From assembly GCA_033439685.1 (NCBI GenBank), contig JAUEDM010000001.1, forward strand, positions 5,828,001-5,892,000: a stretch of DNA of 64,000 bases, given 5' to 3'. The position numbers were made by a program, and so were the translations under genes. This document shows, piece by piece, positions 50,212 to 61,580 of this stretch. The stretch is from Apodospora peruviana. Lineage: Eukaryota > Ascomycota > Sordariomycetes > Sordariales > Lasiosphaeriaceae. The first letter of the stretch is position 1. The number at the start of each line of letters is the position of its first letter. The notes under the pieces were generated by a model. The model saw only the letters and a list, made by a program, of their open reading frames with translations. It did not search any database and was not told the origin of the DNA.

Positions 50212-51098
50212 TGGCTCAGACTGGGATGATGAAGGAGAAGGGAGAGCCAGAGGACCGCACCACTCGAGCGCGCGGCAGGACCAAGCCCAAAAGTCTAGAT
50301 AGGGGTTGGTACATGATCCAGGTGCTGCTGGGTGCTGCTTGAGTTTCGGTATGGATGCCAGTTTGGACGCCAAAGGGTGCGTGGGGAGGATGAAGCGCTT
50401 CGATGCCAGGTGGGATGCCACGACGGCCCGGACGGAGGCGCGTTTGGCGTTTGATGCAAAGGACTTGAGCGCTGAAGGCGTCAGGGTTGTCGGTAAGAAG
50501 ATAGAGATGTACGACTCTATGTCTGGAGGCGGGGGTGGTGGGAGCTGAGAAGTTGATGTTAATATGAGGTGAGATGACTGAGGTTTTGCTTGGTCGGTTG
50601 TGGTTTGAACTCTTTAAAGGGGTTTGGTTTTTGAGAATGATAAACAAGTCTTTGAGTGGTGGTTGAAATCTTGCATAGTATCACACTGTCCTGTTCTTTA
50701 TTCATTGTTCCATTATGTTTTCTTGAAAGGTGGATGAGATCATGGAACATGTGCACAACGAGAAGGGGGGTGAGGTCACTCACTGGCTGACGGTCCGTCC
50801 CCCCCTTTTCCTCAGTCCAGTACCAGGCATGCAAGCCATTGGCACCGCCCAAGTCGATGATCCGCTGCACCTGCGCCAGCTCCACGCTGGTCGAGGCGTG
50901 GTAGACATACTTGTCTTCTTCGTTGATGCGAAACCATCTCTTAATAGCGGCCTCGAGGTCGTTGCTGGCGTTTAGCTCGTCTAGCACCGCTTGATGAGTC
51001 TCTCTGTCGTCGATGGCCTGGCTGGGTATGAAAAAGGTACTGCCGACGCAGTACTGTTGAGAATTATGATTGGTTTTATCACCACGTTTACCGGCCAT
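49435..51098 (-). CDS. putative SAM-dependent methyltransferase-like protein with Ser/Thr tracts, two exons
   Basis: The C-terminal exon (50544-49435) has a Rossmann-type glycine motif, RTIADIGSGSGYWTFML, followed by VTAVDSAQSSWRVSW and LVLLIVYPIVGGGDAGG, typical of SAM-binding proteins; substrate is unknown. The conserved-looking segment ILPTHPLASKLASIPKL and CTNPYLDFWAWSCRALEW precedes it. Between them lie about 27 consecutive Ser and then about 13 Thr, encoded by trinucleotide runs. This frame has no upstream ATG, so I join it to an upstream exon 51098-50784 (MAGKRGDKTN..YWTEEKGGTDRQP) through a 239-bp intron (GTGAGT..TTCTCAG, phase 0 on both sides), giving 474 residues. The join is supported only by splice phase and signals. 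The alternative is two separate genes, with the upstream one running on to a stop at 50559. Confidence 0.65.
50081..50210 (+). repeat. GTA/GAA trinucleotide microsatellite inside coding sequence
   Basis: On the plus strand, about 17 GTA units (one interrupted) followed by about 25 pure GAA units. On the coding minus strand these read as Ser (TCT/TTC frame) and Thr (ACT) homopolymers in the methyltransferase-like protein. Length changes would be in frame. Confidence 0.95.
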
Positions 51099-51649
51099 AT
51101 TTTAGAGCAGAATATAAATAGTCGGCGGTCAATTTACGCTGCCGTATGTTGACAGTGTGGTGGCAGTCGGGGAATAACAATATGACGATGACGGACTGAT
51201 GGGATCGACAGTGGGATTCTGGCACGTGGTCCACCTTTGGGTACTTCCCCTCGAACACGGGATGGGGCACCCGGACTTAGTTAAGGTACGGGATTACGGT
51301 GTGCATTACCACAATTCGCCAAGCCGACGTTTTTGTACCCATCTTGTGATGTTGGACAAGCCCAGAGGCGACATTGAGCGTGCAGGAAGTTCTGGTCCAG
51401 AAGCTACTATGTTTTAATAGCTTGACCTGTGTCGTTCCGTACTATAATTATTGATTCTCATGGTAGGAACTGATCAGGTGAAACTAAATAGAGCTCGAGC
51501 AATTAGGCCATGCTTCCATGTTATGATCGTGTCTATTCATACAGCCATCTATCTACGCCAGCCACAATATTCATTTTGGCAGTAGTTCCCAAATGCTTGC
51601 TTCTGCGTCTAATTGACCCTCTGGAGGTCCATACTTGGCAATCTTCCGT
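51099..51649. other. intergenic region upstream of the methyltransferase-like gene
   Basis: 551 bases between two minus-strand genes. It would contain the 3' end of RPN5 and the promoter of the methyltransferase-like gene. No gene seen. Confidence 0.45.
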
Positions 51650-53299
51650 TCATTTGCCTTTCTTAGACTTGACACCTGGCTGGATTCTCGCCATCATCTC
51701 CTCCTTGGTGATGAGGTGGTCGATTCTCTCCAGCAGACCCAATAGACTCTTCATGTTGAAACTCCACTCGTTCAAAATGTCGTCAGCATCCCGTGGCTTG
51801 GCAAAGTTCACGATCCGCGCCGGGCGATCAATCTTGGCATACACCGTCTTGGACGTAACCAGCTCGCTGATGTACTTCTCCGTCTCGTCCTCAGTAAGAT
51901 CTAGCAGCCGCGTCAGGCGGCCCATCTGAATGCGTGTGTAGTACTTGGCAACGACGCGCACGTTATGCTCAATCACACGCTTTCGCAGGTCCTGCCATCG
52001 CTGGAAAGCCTTGTCGTCGTCTGACTGTCCCTCCGCCCCGTCGAAAATCTCGGTGCTGCACAGATGCGGACCGAAAAGCTTGGACACCTCGGGCCATCGC
52101 ATGAGCTCGTGGACTGTGAACAACTTGAGTAGCTCCGCGTCCTCGGGGACCTGAGCATTCCGCGCGTCTTTGTGAATTCTATGGAGGAGGTCGTGCTGCT
52201 CATTGTCGTGGGGGGCGAGGATGATGAAGTAAATAATTCGTTGAAGGACCTGTCAGATGCATCAGTATCGAATTGAGTCATGGGAGGAATTCGGAGAAAG
52301 CATACCGCCCGAAGCTTCTGGGGATCCTCTTCCACTGCCTCGGTGTCCAGCACCTGTCTGTAATGCTTGCAAACATCAAGGTACTTGGCATCGTGCTTGG
52401 TCAGGATGATTTGTTGCTCGTAGTATCGCAGCTTGAGGTCGGTGACATCATCCACCTTCTCTTCAGGCACTTCCTCGCCTCTCGCAATCTTCTTCTCACG
52501 CTCTTTCTTCTCCTTCTCGAGCTGCTCAGGCGTCTTCTTGGGTTTCCTCGACAGGTACTTGGTGCTGATCTTCCTCGCGAGGATACCGGCCTGGTTCCAG
52601 TCGCCACTCTCGATACACAGGGCGACCTGAGCAAGGATGAACTCGGTCTTCTCACGGCGGTCCATAGAGCCAAAGGTCTCGACCTGCAGCTCGCAGAGGA
52701 TGTCGGTCGCGGCCTTCAAATCGCCCTGCTGTTTCTTGATGTCGGATAGGATCTTGGTCACACGAGCGCGCTCGACCTCGACGAATATCTTGCCCTCGGT
52801 AACTGTGCGCAAGGTCTCAATGACGGATAGCTTGGTCTCCAGATTGGGGGCATCGTCGAGGAAGCTCATGACGGTCTGCACCATTCGGGTGATGGCCTGC
52901 TTGAGCTGACTGTGTTTCTTGGAGAGGACCAGTGTCTGGTCGTTGAGAAGACCCCAGTCGCTGGCATTTTTGCAGATTGTGACGATGCTGATGAGGATTC
53001 GGGAGGTGGACGCAAGGTCGGACGCCTGTGATTTGGGCGGCGGTCAGGTTTCCATGGACGGCGCGAACATGTTTTCTTTTGGACGTATGCTTACCTGGCG
53101 CGTCTGCTTCTCGAGGAGGGATAATTTTTCGATGGCAGCATTGATATCTGTCTGTCACGCCCAAAATGTTAGCGCGCATGTCATGGTCGTGGCCGCCAGG
53201 AACAGTCGGAGGTACCTTTGCGAGCTGCTCAGCTTCAGGAATCTGCTTGTCGGTCTCCTTGGAAAAGTCCTTCTCCGGCTTCAATGCAGCATCCGCCAT
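51650..53299 (-). CDS. RPN5: 26S proteasome regulatory subunit RPN5 (lid), four exons
   Basis: Minus-strand exons 53299-53216, 53151-53095, 53025-52306 and 52249-51650 give 486 residues; introns are 64, 69 and 56 bp and all have GT-AG ends in phase 0. Rpn5 (PSMD12) is a PCI-domain subunit of the proteasome lid. Diagnostic parts are TDINAAIEKLSLLEKQTRQ and ASDLASTSRILISIVTICK near the N-terminus, DDAPNLETKLSVIETLRTVTEGKIFVEVERAR split over the third exon, LRYYEQQIILTKHDAKYLDVCKHYRQVLDTE, and the PCI/winged-helix end with NVRVVAKYYTRIQMGRLTRLLDL and a final helix ending in KSKKGK. Length fits the family (about 445-490). The start is the only ATG in frame before the first intron. Confidence 0.96.
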
Positions 53300-55114
53300 C
53301 GTGAGAGAAGCGCTTCAAAACACAGAGAGTGAAGTAGTTTTGATTGTTGACTGTTGGAGTTCGGTTTGGGTGTCGATGGATGCGTCGTGAGATTGGCGTT
53401 TCGAAGCTGACAACAGAAGCTCTGGCGGACAATGATGGACAGTGCATCAACTGCTCCGTTTGCTGAAGGCGTCAGTGCTCCACGTCAGTTTGCTCTGCCT
53501 GCAAGGCTGGGCCGCTGGGGATTTGGTAGAGGCTCGGAGACTGAAGCTAGCTCCGAACCCGCTTTTCTGCCCAGATTAGCCATTCGGATGGGGTGGCGCT
53601 GGGCTCGTGGAAGGAGCTTCCTGTGGCTGAACGGAGAGCTGAAGCTCGGTGCATATCCCCTAGGTACTGTAAACCGTAGCCGCCTTTCCACAGCGTGCAA
53701 CTTTCACTCTTACAGCGGAAACAACAAATCCACCAGCGAAATCATATGCGATGCAAGGATTTTGACAGGCGGGCAAATGAACTACTTTGGGCATGCTTTT
53801 GGCAAGTCTCGGTCATCCCATGTCACGAACCTGCAACGCATACTCCGTACAGCACATAGATGATTCCTCAGTTCCATTAGTATTTACTGGCTGGTCTTGA
53901 CGCCACCCGGCTGTCAACCGTCGACGCCTTTAACCTGAAGGCAGCTTCCGTCTCATCATTGAAGTCGATGGCAAGTTGACCCGCAAGGTGGCCAAGGTCT
54001 TGTTTCATTGCCTGGCCGATGTCCGATCATTGCGAGGCCCAGTAGCTGAAGCCATCAGGGGCAACCTCTCGTGCCTCTCTAACCGGGACCGCGGCCGAGA
54101 GAGGCGGATCTCAGAGACAAAGAAACATCAGAATGATATCAAGGCTGTCAGTTCCGTAAGGGGCAATCGATGGACAGGCACCATCGCAGCTCTTGCTCCG
54201 GAAGAACAAAGAAGACACGCATCGTTCCTGTTTCAATGCATGTGGCGCCGCAGTTGGCTACTTTCCAACGGTGAGAGTCGCTCGCACTCCTTGAGCGGTT
54301 GAGCCTTTCCCACTTTCTGGACCCGCTCATCCCTTGGCTTCCACTCCACAATCCACACACGTCGACTACCTACCTTATTCAAGTGGTCGCTTGCCGGCCT
54401 TTGCTGATCCGGAGCGGTTCAATTCCGTCTCGGCCCATAACTGGAACCATTGCAACCTGCGACCACGTCCGACCGGTTCTTTACTATTAAACCTGAGGAC
54501 CGACCCTTCGCTAGGCCCTTGGAGCTTGGGTGATTTTAATCTTTGCATTTCTCGCTTGGACGTTTCCCGGTTGAGTGGCTGGTAGTTCGGCAACCCTAAG
54601 CGCGAGCGACCGCGTTCGCCAACCAGATATTGCACCCGACGCACGACTCAATATCCAGCCTGCAAACATTTTGCTCTACTTCACCTGCAAAATACAGAGC
54701 CGCGATTTACGGAGTACTTTCAAGACGACCTCCACTGTATCCAGGCCGTCGGATTTCCTTGGAGAAGAGGAGTCGGCAATTACGGTACAGCGCCCCTTGC
54801 TGCCCTACCTTATCCCGTGTCGGCATACCTATGTATAGGTATCCAATCCATTAAGAGATCCCTACCGTTGGGTCGGCTCACTCACTCGTCCATCATTTTT
54901 TGTTGCTCTAACCAAGCTAGCTTGGTCAGAGCCCGCAACGTCTGCTCATATTTCAGAACTTGACCCTGCTTAGGATATTAAACAGACTGTCTTGGGCTGG
55001 GTAACTCATAGGAAGGTCCACCTGCCACCAGTCACTGATTGGATCCGTCCTTTCCCCTGGCATCAGTCAACAAAGCCACAACACAGGCCAATTGGTATCC
55101 TGACACCGCCCGAA
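53300..55114. other. intergenic region, about 1.8 kb, divergent promoters
   Basis: No gene recognised; it separates RPN5 (-) and the LaeA-like gene (+). The downstream frame of the LaeA-like gene is open upstream of 55115 to about 54992 without another ATG. An extra 5' exon cannot be excluded. Confidence 0.45.
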
Positions 55115-56742
55115 ATGGGCGACGTACACCGTGGTTCACCCACGCCAGTGACTCCAGACGTCCAAGATCCTGAAAATAAACAACATCTACCGCATTATGA
55201 TGCATCCGCGCCAATACAAATCCTTCCCGAGAAGCTATCGTTACCGTCTATCCGGCCCTTACTGGAGACAGTGCCATTACCAGTAAATGGAAACGAGCAA
55301 GATTCGCCCGCGACAGATTCCCATGCTCCGCTTGCTTCCTCAGCCGAGCCTCCCCAGACCATAACTCCGGGAATCACACATCTGCCCATTCCTGAAGGAA
55401 CCAGCTACACCTCATCTCCACTAGACTCGACACGGCTGGCGTCTACATCTCCTTCGCCGTCGTTCTCGGGCGCATCGTCAGCTCTTATTTCTGATATGAC
55501 ACCCGGGCGCCAGTTGTCACCGCCCTATGTATTTTCTGGAGCATCCGATCAAGAGATCCACTCGCAACCTGGACCACAGTCAGATGTTGAAGTGGACGGT
55601 GATCAGCAGGAACAGTTGAGGGCCGCTGAGCAAGCGGAAGAAGGGAGTATCGTAGTCGATAGCGATGATATGGGCACAGACGCGGGATATGGCTCCGATC
55701 ACGGCACCTCTGCCTCAACATCTTTGGCAGAGAGCATGCGAGACTACATCTTTGAAAATGGCCGACGATATCACAGGTTCCGCGAAGGCCGGTATAATTT
55801 TCCGAATGATGACGTTGAGTATGCGATTGCCTTCCCAGAGTCGAGACCCCCGGTTGCCTGTCCTCGCGTCGCTGACATGAGTGCTTATAAAGGCAGCAAC
55901 GCGAGGATATGAAACATGCCATGGTCAAGATGCTGTGTGGGCAGTTATTCTTCGCTCCCATCGGAGACAACCCGCAGCAGGTATTGGACATTGGTACCGG
56001 CACTGGTATCTGGGCTATCGAGAGTAAGCTACTCTTCAACGTTGACTATACAGGGCTGACGATTTCTGCAGTGGGAGACCTGTTTGACAGTGCCAATGTT
56101 CTGGGAGTCGATCTGAGCCCTATCCAGCCGGAATGGGTGCCACCCAATGTCCGATTTATGGTTGATGATATTGAAAGCCCATGGCTTCATCCCAGGAACT
56201 ACTTTGACTACATTCACTCCCGCCACACTGTTATGGGAATCAAAGACTGGCCCCGGCTGTTAAGAAGAGCCCTCGAACACATGCGGCCAGGTGGTTGGTT
56301 CGAAATCCAGGAAGTTCTTCACTACCCGATATCACACAACGACACGATGCCAGCCGATCACCCAGTCGCGCAGTACTGGGAATTGATCCACCAAGGGCTA
56401 TCTAGCTTGGGAATTGACTTTCATGCCGTTGCCGGAGGCCGACTTGTGGACCAAATGCGCGACTGCGGCTACGTGAACGTGTCGGAGCGGACACTGCAGA
56501 TACCCATTGGGACCTGGCCCAAGAACAAGGTGCTTAAAACGGTTGGGCTATACTGGCGCACCATTCTGCTGGACGGGATCCAAGCTATCGCTCTTGGTCC
56601 TTTGACGAGGGGCTGCGGATGGTCCCGGGAGCAGGTTGAGTTGTTCCTCATCCAGGTTCGGCGGGCCTACCACGACAATAGCTGTCTGATGTATATGCCT
56701 CTTCATATCATTTATGGACAGAAACCGCCGAACCACTATTAA
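55115..56742 (+). CDS. LaeA-like SAM-dependent methyltransferase, three exons
   Basis: Exons 55115-55818, 55893-56023 and 56072-56742 give 501 residues; introns are 74 and 48 bp. The first about 220 residues are Pro/Ser/Thr-rich and disordered. The catalytic core begins near SMRDYIFENGRRYHRFREGRY and contains motif I, LDIGTGTGIWAIEM (266-279), then VLGVDLSPIQPEWVPPN, VRFMVDDIESPW and RPGGWFEIQE. These are typical of the fungal class I methyltransferase family around LaeA and its many paralogues (Tae1/UMTA-like). LaeA itself is a global regulator of secondary metabolism in the velvet complex; whether this copy has such a role cannot be told from sequence, and paralogues are numerous. No substrate is known. 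Confidence 0.93.
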
Positions 56743-59237
56743 TGAGGTAACTCCCTTCCTTTCCAGGAAGATTTGTCTCCCTTGTCCTTGACAGTTTCTC
56801 CCTTTTCGGTTTTCTTTTTCTCTTGGGTGGCTTGGCGTCTCCGCAGCAGGCGATTGAAGACTGCCATTGTTGCTACCTGCCGTATTGATACCATTTTGTA
56901 CTTTACGCTCGTCCATTTATGTGGTTTGTAAAGCTTGGGTCAGAATATAGGGGCGGACCAGACGGTCCACGTGCATGAATTAGGTTGATGTTATACAGGA
57001 GTGAGGCATTACGAGAGCGAATTAGAGTGGCACGATGTTTTGTCATATTAAGAGGTGTGAGGTATGATGACTTCCCCGGGCAGGATGGTGCTACCCATGC
57101 CGGGAGCTGCTCCTGGAATTTACTTATTTCCAGACATTATATATGACTTGTGTGAACTTGTGTGAATAGGATAGAGGTCCCCGGTACTCGTCCCGATAGA
57201 ATGGTCAATATGTTTTTGCGTTTCAACGTTGTGCAAGTCTGTACATAATATAGCGTACCGGTATGTGTATGTTAGAAACACGTGTGTGGCTGCACAGACC
57301 GCAACGGGCAACCAGTCGGAACAGAAGCCAGTAGGGTCCATTTCTGGTAGTTGAGCAGATAATGCAGTGTTCTCTTTCCGTCCTACCCCAGGGCACCCAT
57401 CACTTCTGTTTTGACGGGTTGGTTACACTGCTTGCGCCAACCTAAGCCACCAGAAGACGGGCACATGAAAATGGGCCGTGGCATTTTGTACCAATCATTA
57501 TTTAAAGGCAGTTGTTTATTATCGCCGAGAGACAACCTGAGAAGGTGGCGAGGAGGTTATAGCGGAAGAACTGGAAGATGAGAAGATGGTTGCCTCCTCG
57601 CGATTATGTTGTTTGTTTGGGAACTTTTGGAGGGTGGGCTCGGATTCTGTCGTGCTCACGCACGGCACAGAACTTGTTCAAGTCAGTGAATTGCAATAGT
57701 GGAGACTGCTGCTGCATCTACCATCTCCATCTCCTCTTTCTCATGTGCTCCAGCGCTCTCGTTTCCAAGTTTCTGGGTACAAGAGGGATATATGTCGGCG
57801 TTGACAAAGGTAATCCGTAATGGAGATACCTTCCCAATGATAAAGTACCGTGGGTTGTTGGACCGATAAGCGTCTGACAGACAGATTACGAATAGCCAAG
57901 GACGGGTTAGACTGAGAGGGAGACGTGCAGCCATTTCCGGCAGGAGACTATTGTACGAATCCGTTTACAGAATGAATGCGGGGCGTCCCGCCAAGATCGA
58001 AAGCCACCGAGCACTGACTTCAATCTCTCCGCGAACGCCTCAAGCCTGCAGCATCGAGACATCTCGCAGATATTCCGTACTCAAGAGGTCAAGTCGCAGT
58101 CACCCCCAACCCTTTCCTATGTATGTTTGTGGAAATCATCAATGTATTTGGTGTTCCAAGCCGCCTTGGCTTCAGTTCCGCGGTGCCGACTCAATGAGCC
58201 TCATCATATTCTTTAACTGACCTACTGATGTCTTATCTCAGAACGGATCATGCTCCAGCAAAAAGCTGCTGCTGTTTCATGCAACATTTCTGTCCAGACA
58301 AGCAGACGCCAACGTTGCAACCGCCCCCGCCATTGGCTAACCAGGACGGAGTTCAAGCCCGGTCCAATAATCGAACCCCCGGATTAGCCTGGCGAGCATG
58401 GATCCTGCAGGGCCCGAGTGCCAGGGACGGGCCTGACAAAGTCTCCATATCTCATTCTCCCAAAGATTATTATCCCGCTACAAGGGGGCATGCACTAACT
58501 CGACAATAGTTCCACGTCTGGTTTCCCCTACTGTAAATCCCCCCCCCATCGTCTGCTGTTCTGCCTGGTGTTTGGACTGCTGTTGTCTATGCCCTCTTCC
58601 AGAACTTCTCCCTAAACACCACCATACGAGTTACATCAGTAGCTGCTGTCAGCCAAACCTAATTCAAGGTTACCAAACTCCCGGGACCGAAGACCTGGTA
58701 CGTACAGCCCTCGGACTAAAATAGGCCAGGGGCCTCTGACTTACGACGCTCCCGATACTCAACGTACGTACATATATGTCTCCATATTTCTGAGCAGGTC
58801 TCCTGGGATGGAAGCTACAGCATCATGTTTGTTCTGTCCATAATCACCGTAGCAAGGATATGGCTGCTCCTGTGCTTCACCTTACCTACCAGTCAACAAA
58901 TCTTCACATTCAAGTGGTTTGTCTCATTGGTACTTGGCCTTAACCTGAACAAAGAGGTGGTTGAGCTTCAGTCTCGGGCCCCTTTTCTCGCCCATCCAAG
59001 AGCCATCTCTCGATGCGATGTCATCTTAAAACAGAGCCCCATTTTCTACCTTTAGTTTGATATCCATGGTGAATAAAGAACCATGGCGTTCCCTCCCCTT
59101 CATTCTCGAAATCACCGGATCAAACAGCTGCTTGGTCCCTCGATTCACTTCTCATGCACAAGGCAAGCAGACCACCAGGCTGATCTGATTTAAATAGCGT
59201 CAACCAATTTTCTCTCTCTCATAAAATAACCACCAAG
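56743..59237. other. intergenic region, about 2.5 kb
   Basis: No gene seen. Open frames are short and lack recognisable features. An AT-rich leader (about 59190-59237) precedes the O-methyltransferase. Confidence 0.5.
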
Positions 59238-60839
59238 ATGTCTAAGTTCAAACTAGCTTCGTTGCTGAGCCGGAGCTCTTCATCAGCCACAGACGTGGAA
59301 AAGAAGCTAAACCGAAGATCTTTCTCCTTCTCCCCGTCCAAGCCGAAGAAGGAAGTCGAGACAGTCAGTATCGACACCAAACCTACCATGGCGGCAACCG
59401 AAACGACTGAGACAGAGGCCCCGGTCACCGAAACCTCGTCTACTTCGCATATGGTCGCTTTGGCCCGAAAGATCAGCCAAGAAACGGAAAAGATCGAGGC
59501 TTACATGAAGGAGAACAAGCTGCCGATGCCCAGCTTTGACGTCGACGCTCCCGCCGATTTCCCCAAGCTGCCAGAGGAGATCCTCAGGAGCAGATACGAG
59601 GTCATGTCTGCGACCAAGGAGCTGGGTCTGCTTGCCCAGGGCCCTCGGGGGTCGATTCGGTGGGGGGTTCAGCAGTTCCTGGACGTCATGGCGCTCCAGG
59701 TGATCAACCATTACGGCATCGCGAAGCTCTTCCCCGCCGACGCGACCATCACGCTCTCGGAGCTGCAGGCCAAGACATCCCTCGACCCCATCAACCTCGC
59801 GCGCCTGATCCGTCTCGCCATGACCAACGGCATCTTCCGCGAGCCGAGCCCCAACATGATCGCCCACACGGCCGCCTCCCGCGTGCTTGCCGAGGACGGC
59901 GATCTCGAGGCCTGGGTCGGCTTCAACTCCGAAGACATCTTCCCGGCCTCGGCCCACGTCCTGCAGGCGCTCAAGACGTACCCTGAAGCGACCTCGCTGA
60001 CGCGGACCGGCTTCTGCTTTGCCTTCGACACCGTCGACAAGGAGCCCATGTTTGCCACGTTCGGCAAAGACCCCATCCGCGCCCGCCGCATGGGCCGCGC
60101 CATGATGAGTCTCACCGGCGGCGAGGGCTACGAGGTCTCGTATTTTGTCAACGTCGAAGGCGGCGGCTACGACCTGAGCAGTGTCGACGCTACCGGCGGC
60201 ACCTTTGTCGACATCGGCGGCTCACACGGCTTCGTGTGCGTCGACCTCGCGAAGCGGTACAAGAACATCAAGTTCGTCGTGCAGGACCTGCCCAAGACGG
60301 TCGACAGCGCGCCGAAACCCATCTGCGACGACCCCCAGGCCGCAGAGCGCATCAGCTTGATTGCCCACGATTTCTTCGCCGAGCAGCCGACCAAGGACGC
60401 CGACGTGTACTACTTCCGCTGGATCATGCACAACTACTCGACCCCCTACGCCATTCAACTGCTCAAGAACTTAGTGCCGGCCCTCAAGCCGGGCGCGCGC
60501 ATCGTCATAAATGACCACTGCCTGCTCGAGCCGGGCCAGGAGAACGCGTTCGACGAGAGCCTCATGCGCCGCATGGATGCTGTCATGTTGACTTTGCTGA
60601 ATGCGCAGGAGCGCACCGAGGCCGAGTTTAAGGAGCTGTTTAAGGCGGCCAGCGACGGATTCGTGTTCAAGGGCGTCAGGCGACCGAAGGGATGCCGCAT
60701 GAGCATTATCGAGGCTGTCTGGCGGCCTGATTTGGTGATTGCTGCCGCAGAGGCCAAGGAGGAGGAGGTGCCAAAGACGAATGGCGTCGCTGCTGAAGCT
60801 GCGACGAATGGGACTACTGCTGCTTCCAAGGACGATTGA
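59238..60839 (+). CDS. O-methyltransferase (COMT-like, family 2), single exon
   Basis: An intronless frame of 533 residues starting in the context CAAGATGT. The first about 75 residues are Ser/Lys- and Thr/Glu-rich. A winged-helix dimerisation region follows (GVQQFLDVMALQVINHYGIAKLF, TAASRVLAE) and then a SAM-binding fold with VDIGGSHGFVCVDLAKRY (324-341), FVVQDLPKTV and GARIVINDHCLLEPG. His398 in RWIMHNYS is at the position of the catalytic His of plant and fungal O-methyltransferases. Such enzymes methylate hydroxyls of phenolic or polyketide metabolites, often in biosynthetic clusters, but no backbone enzyme is nearby in the window. The tail is Ala/Glu/Thr-rich. Codon third positions are markedly richer in C/G from about 59.5 to 60.6 kb than in the flanks, possibly just strong expression. 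Confidence 0.93.
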   Translation: MSKFKLASLLSRSSSSATDVEKKLNRRSFSFSPSKPKKEVETVSIDTKPTMAATETTETEAPVTETSSTSHMVALARKISQETEKIEAYMKENKLPMPSFDVDAPADFPKLPEEILRSRYEVMSATKELGLLAQGPRGSIRWGVQQFLDVMALQVINHYGIAKLFPADATITLSELQAKTSLDPINLARLIRLAMTNGIFREPSPNMIAHTAASRVLAEDGDLEAWVGFNSEDIFPASAHVLQALKTYPEATSLTRTGFCFAFDTVDKEPMFATFGKDPIRARRMGRAMMSLTGGEGYEVSYFVNVEGGGYDLSSVDATGGTFVDIGGSHGFVCVDLAKRYKNIKFVVQDLPKTVDSAPKPICDDPQAAERISLIAHDFFAEQPTKDADVYYFRWIMHNYSTPYAIQLLKNLVPALKPGARIVINDHCLLEPGQENAFDESLMRRMDAVMLTLLNAQERTEAEFKELFKAASDGFVFKGVRRPKGCRMSIIEAVWRPDLVIAAAEAKEEEVPKTNGVAAEAATNGTTAASKDD

Positions 60840-61004
60840 GGACCTGTCATGCGCCTACTGCCGATAACGACGACGGAAAGCGGAGGAGATCATACATCAT
60901 CTTTTGGGTCGATAGGGTGGCCGGCTGTCTTTTTTTCTTGTTGATTAATGATGTGGAATCTTGCGTTTGATATCAATGCGGTGGTCGAACTTGCTAGATA
61001 CCGT

Positions 61005-61029
61005 CCCCCCCCCCCCCCCCCCCCCCCCC
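61005..61029. repeat. poly-C tract of 25
   Basis: 25 consecutive C, then GG, six C and eight T. It lies about 165 bases after the stop of the O-methyltransferase gene, probably within or just past its 3' untranslated region. Its exact length may be a sequencing artefact. Confidence 0.85.
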
Positions 61030-61394
61030 GGCCCCCCCTTTTTTTTGGTCTTGAGCGGACGATCGGTGGAACATACTATTCGTACCACACCCCTATCTGT
61101 GTTTGTTTACTTGACTGAAATAGTTGGATCAGACACGTTTGGCTAAGTCGTTTTATTGCGCCTTTATTTACATCGATCTTATCGCTTCTTGTATACACTC
61201 AATGGATGACGCATCCAGTCTCTCTCATGTCCGTTGTACGTCATCATAACGGAAATTTGTCATATGTCAAGATACCATATACCATAAAATGCTGCGCAAG
61301 ATAGGGGTATCCCTTTATTATACATAACCATATAAAAACACGTCGCGAGCTACAGCATACAAAATACTAATCAGGGAGACGGCGAGATAGGTCT

Positions 61395-61580
61395 TTAGAG
61401 CATAGACCTATTATACATATTTTGTTAAAGTACGTTACTGTGGGACGCAGGAATGTTGCGCATTGCTATGCTATGCTATGGAAAGGAAAGAAGGAAAAAG
61501 GCAGCCAGAGCTAGATATATATCTTATATATGCAGGTGCCTTAGAGTATAGACCTATCAAACATATTCTGTTCAAAGTAC
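61395..61580. repeat. diverged direct repeat pair of about 39 bp
   Basis: Copies at 61395-61433 and 61541-61580 share TTAGAG-ATAGACCTAT..ACATATT-TGTT-AAAGTAC. The differences are mostly C/T changes plus one indel. It could be a decayed tandem or transposon remnant. Confidence 0.6.

Noticed and set aside
49435..50421. Methyltransferase-like gene starting at 50421
   Set aside because: That position is GTG, not ATG, and the frame stays open upstream; a spliced start is more likely.
53976..54640. Open frames between RPN5 and the LaeA-like gene
   Set aside because: They overlap on both strands, have no recognisable motifs, and no consistent exon chain.
58330..58460. tRNA-like TTCGA-box sequences (also near 43600 and 63005)
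   Set aside because: The flanking bases do not pair into T- or acceptor stems, and no matching A box or anticodon arm could be found.
55115..60839. Secondary-metabolite gene cluster around the two methyltransferases
   Set aside because: No polyketide or peptide synthase, terpene cyclase, P450, transporter or pathway-specific transcription factor is visible in the window.
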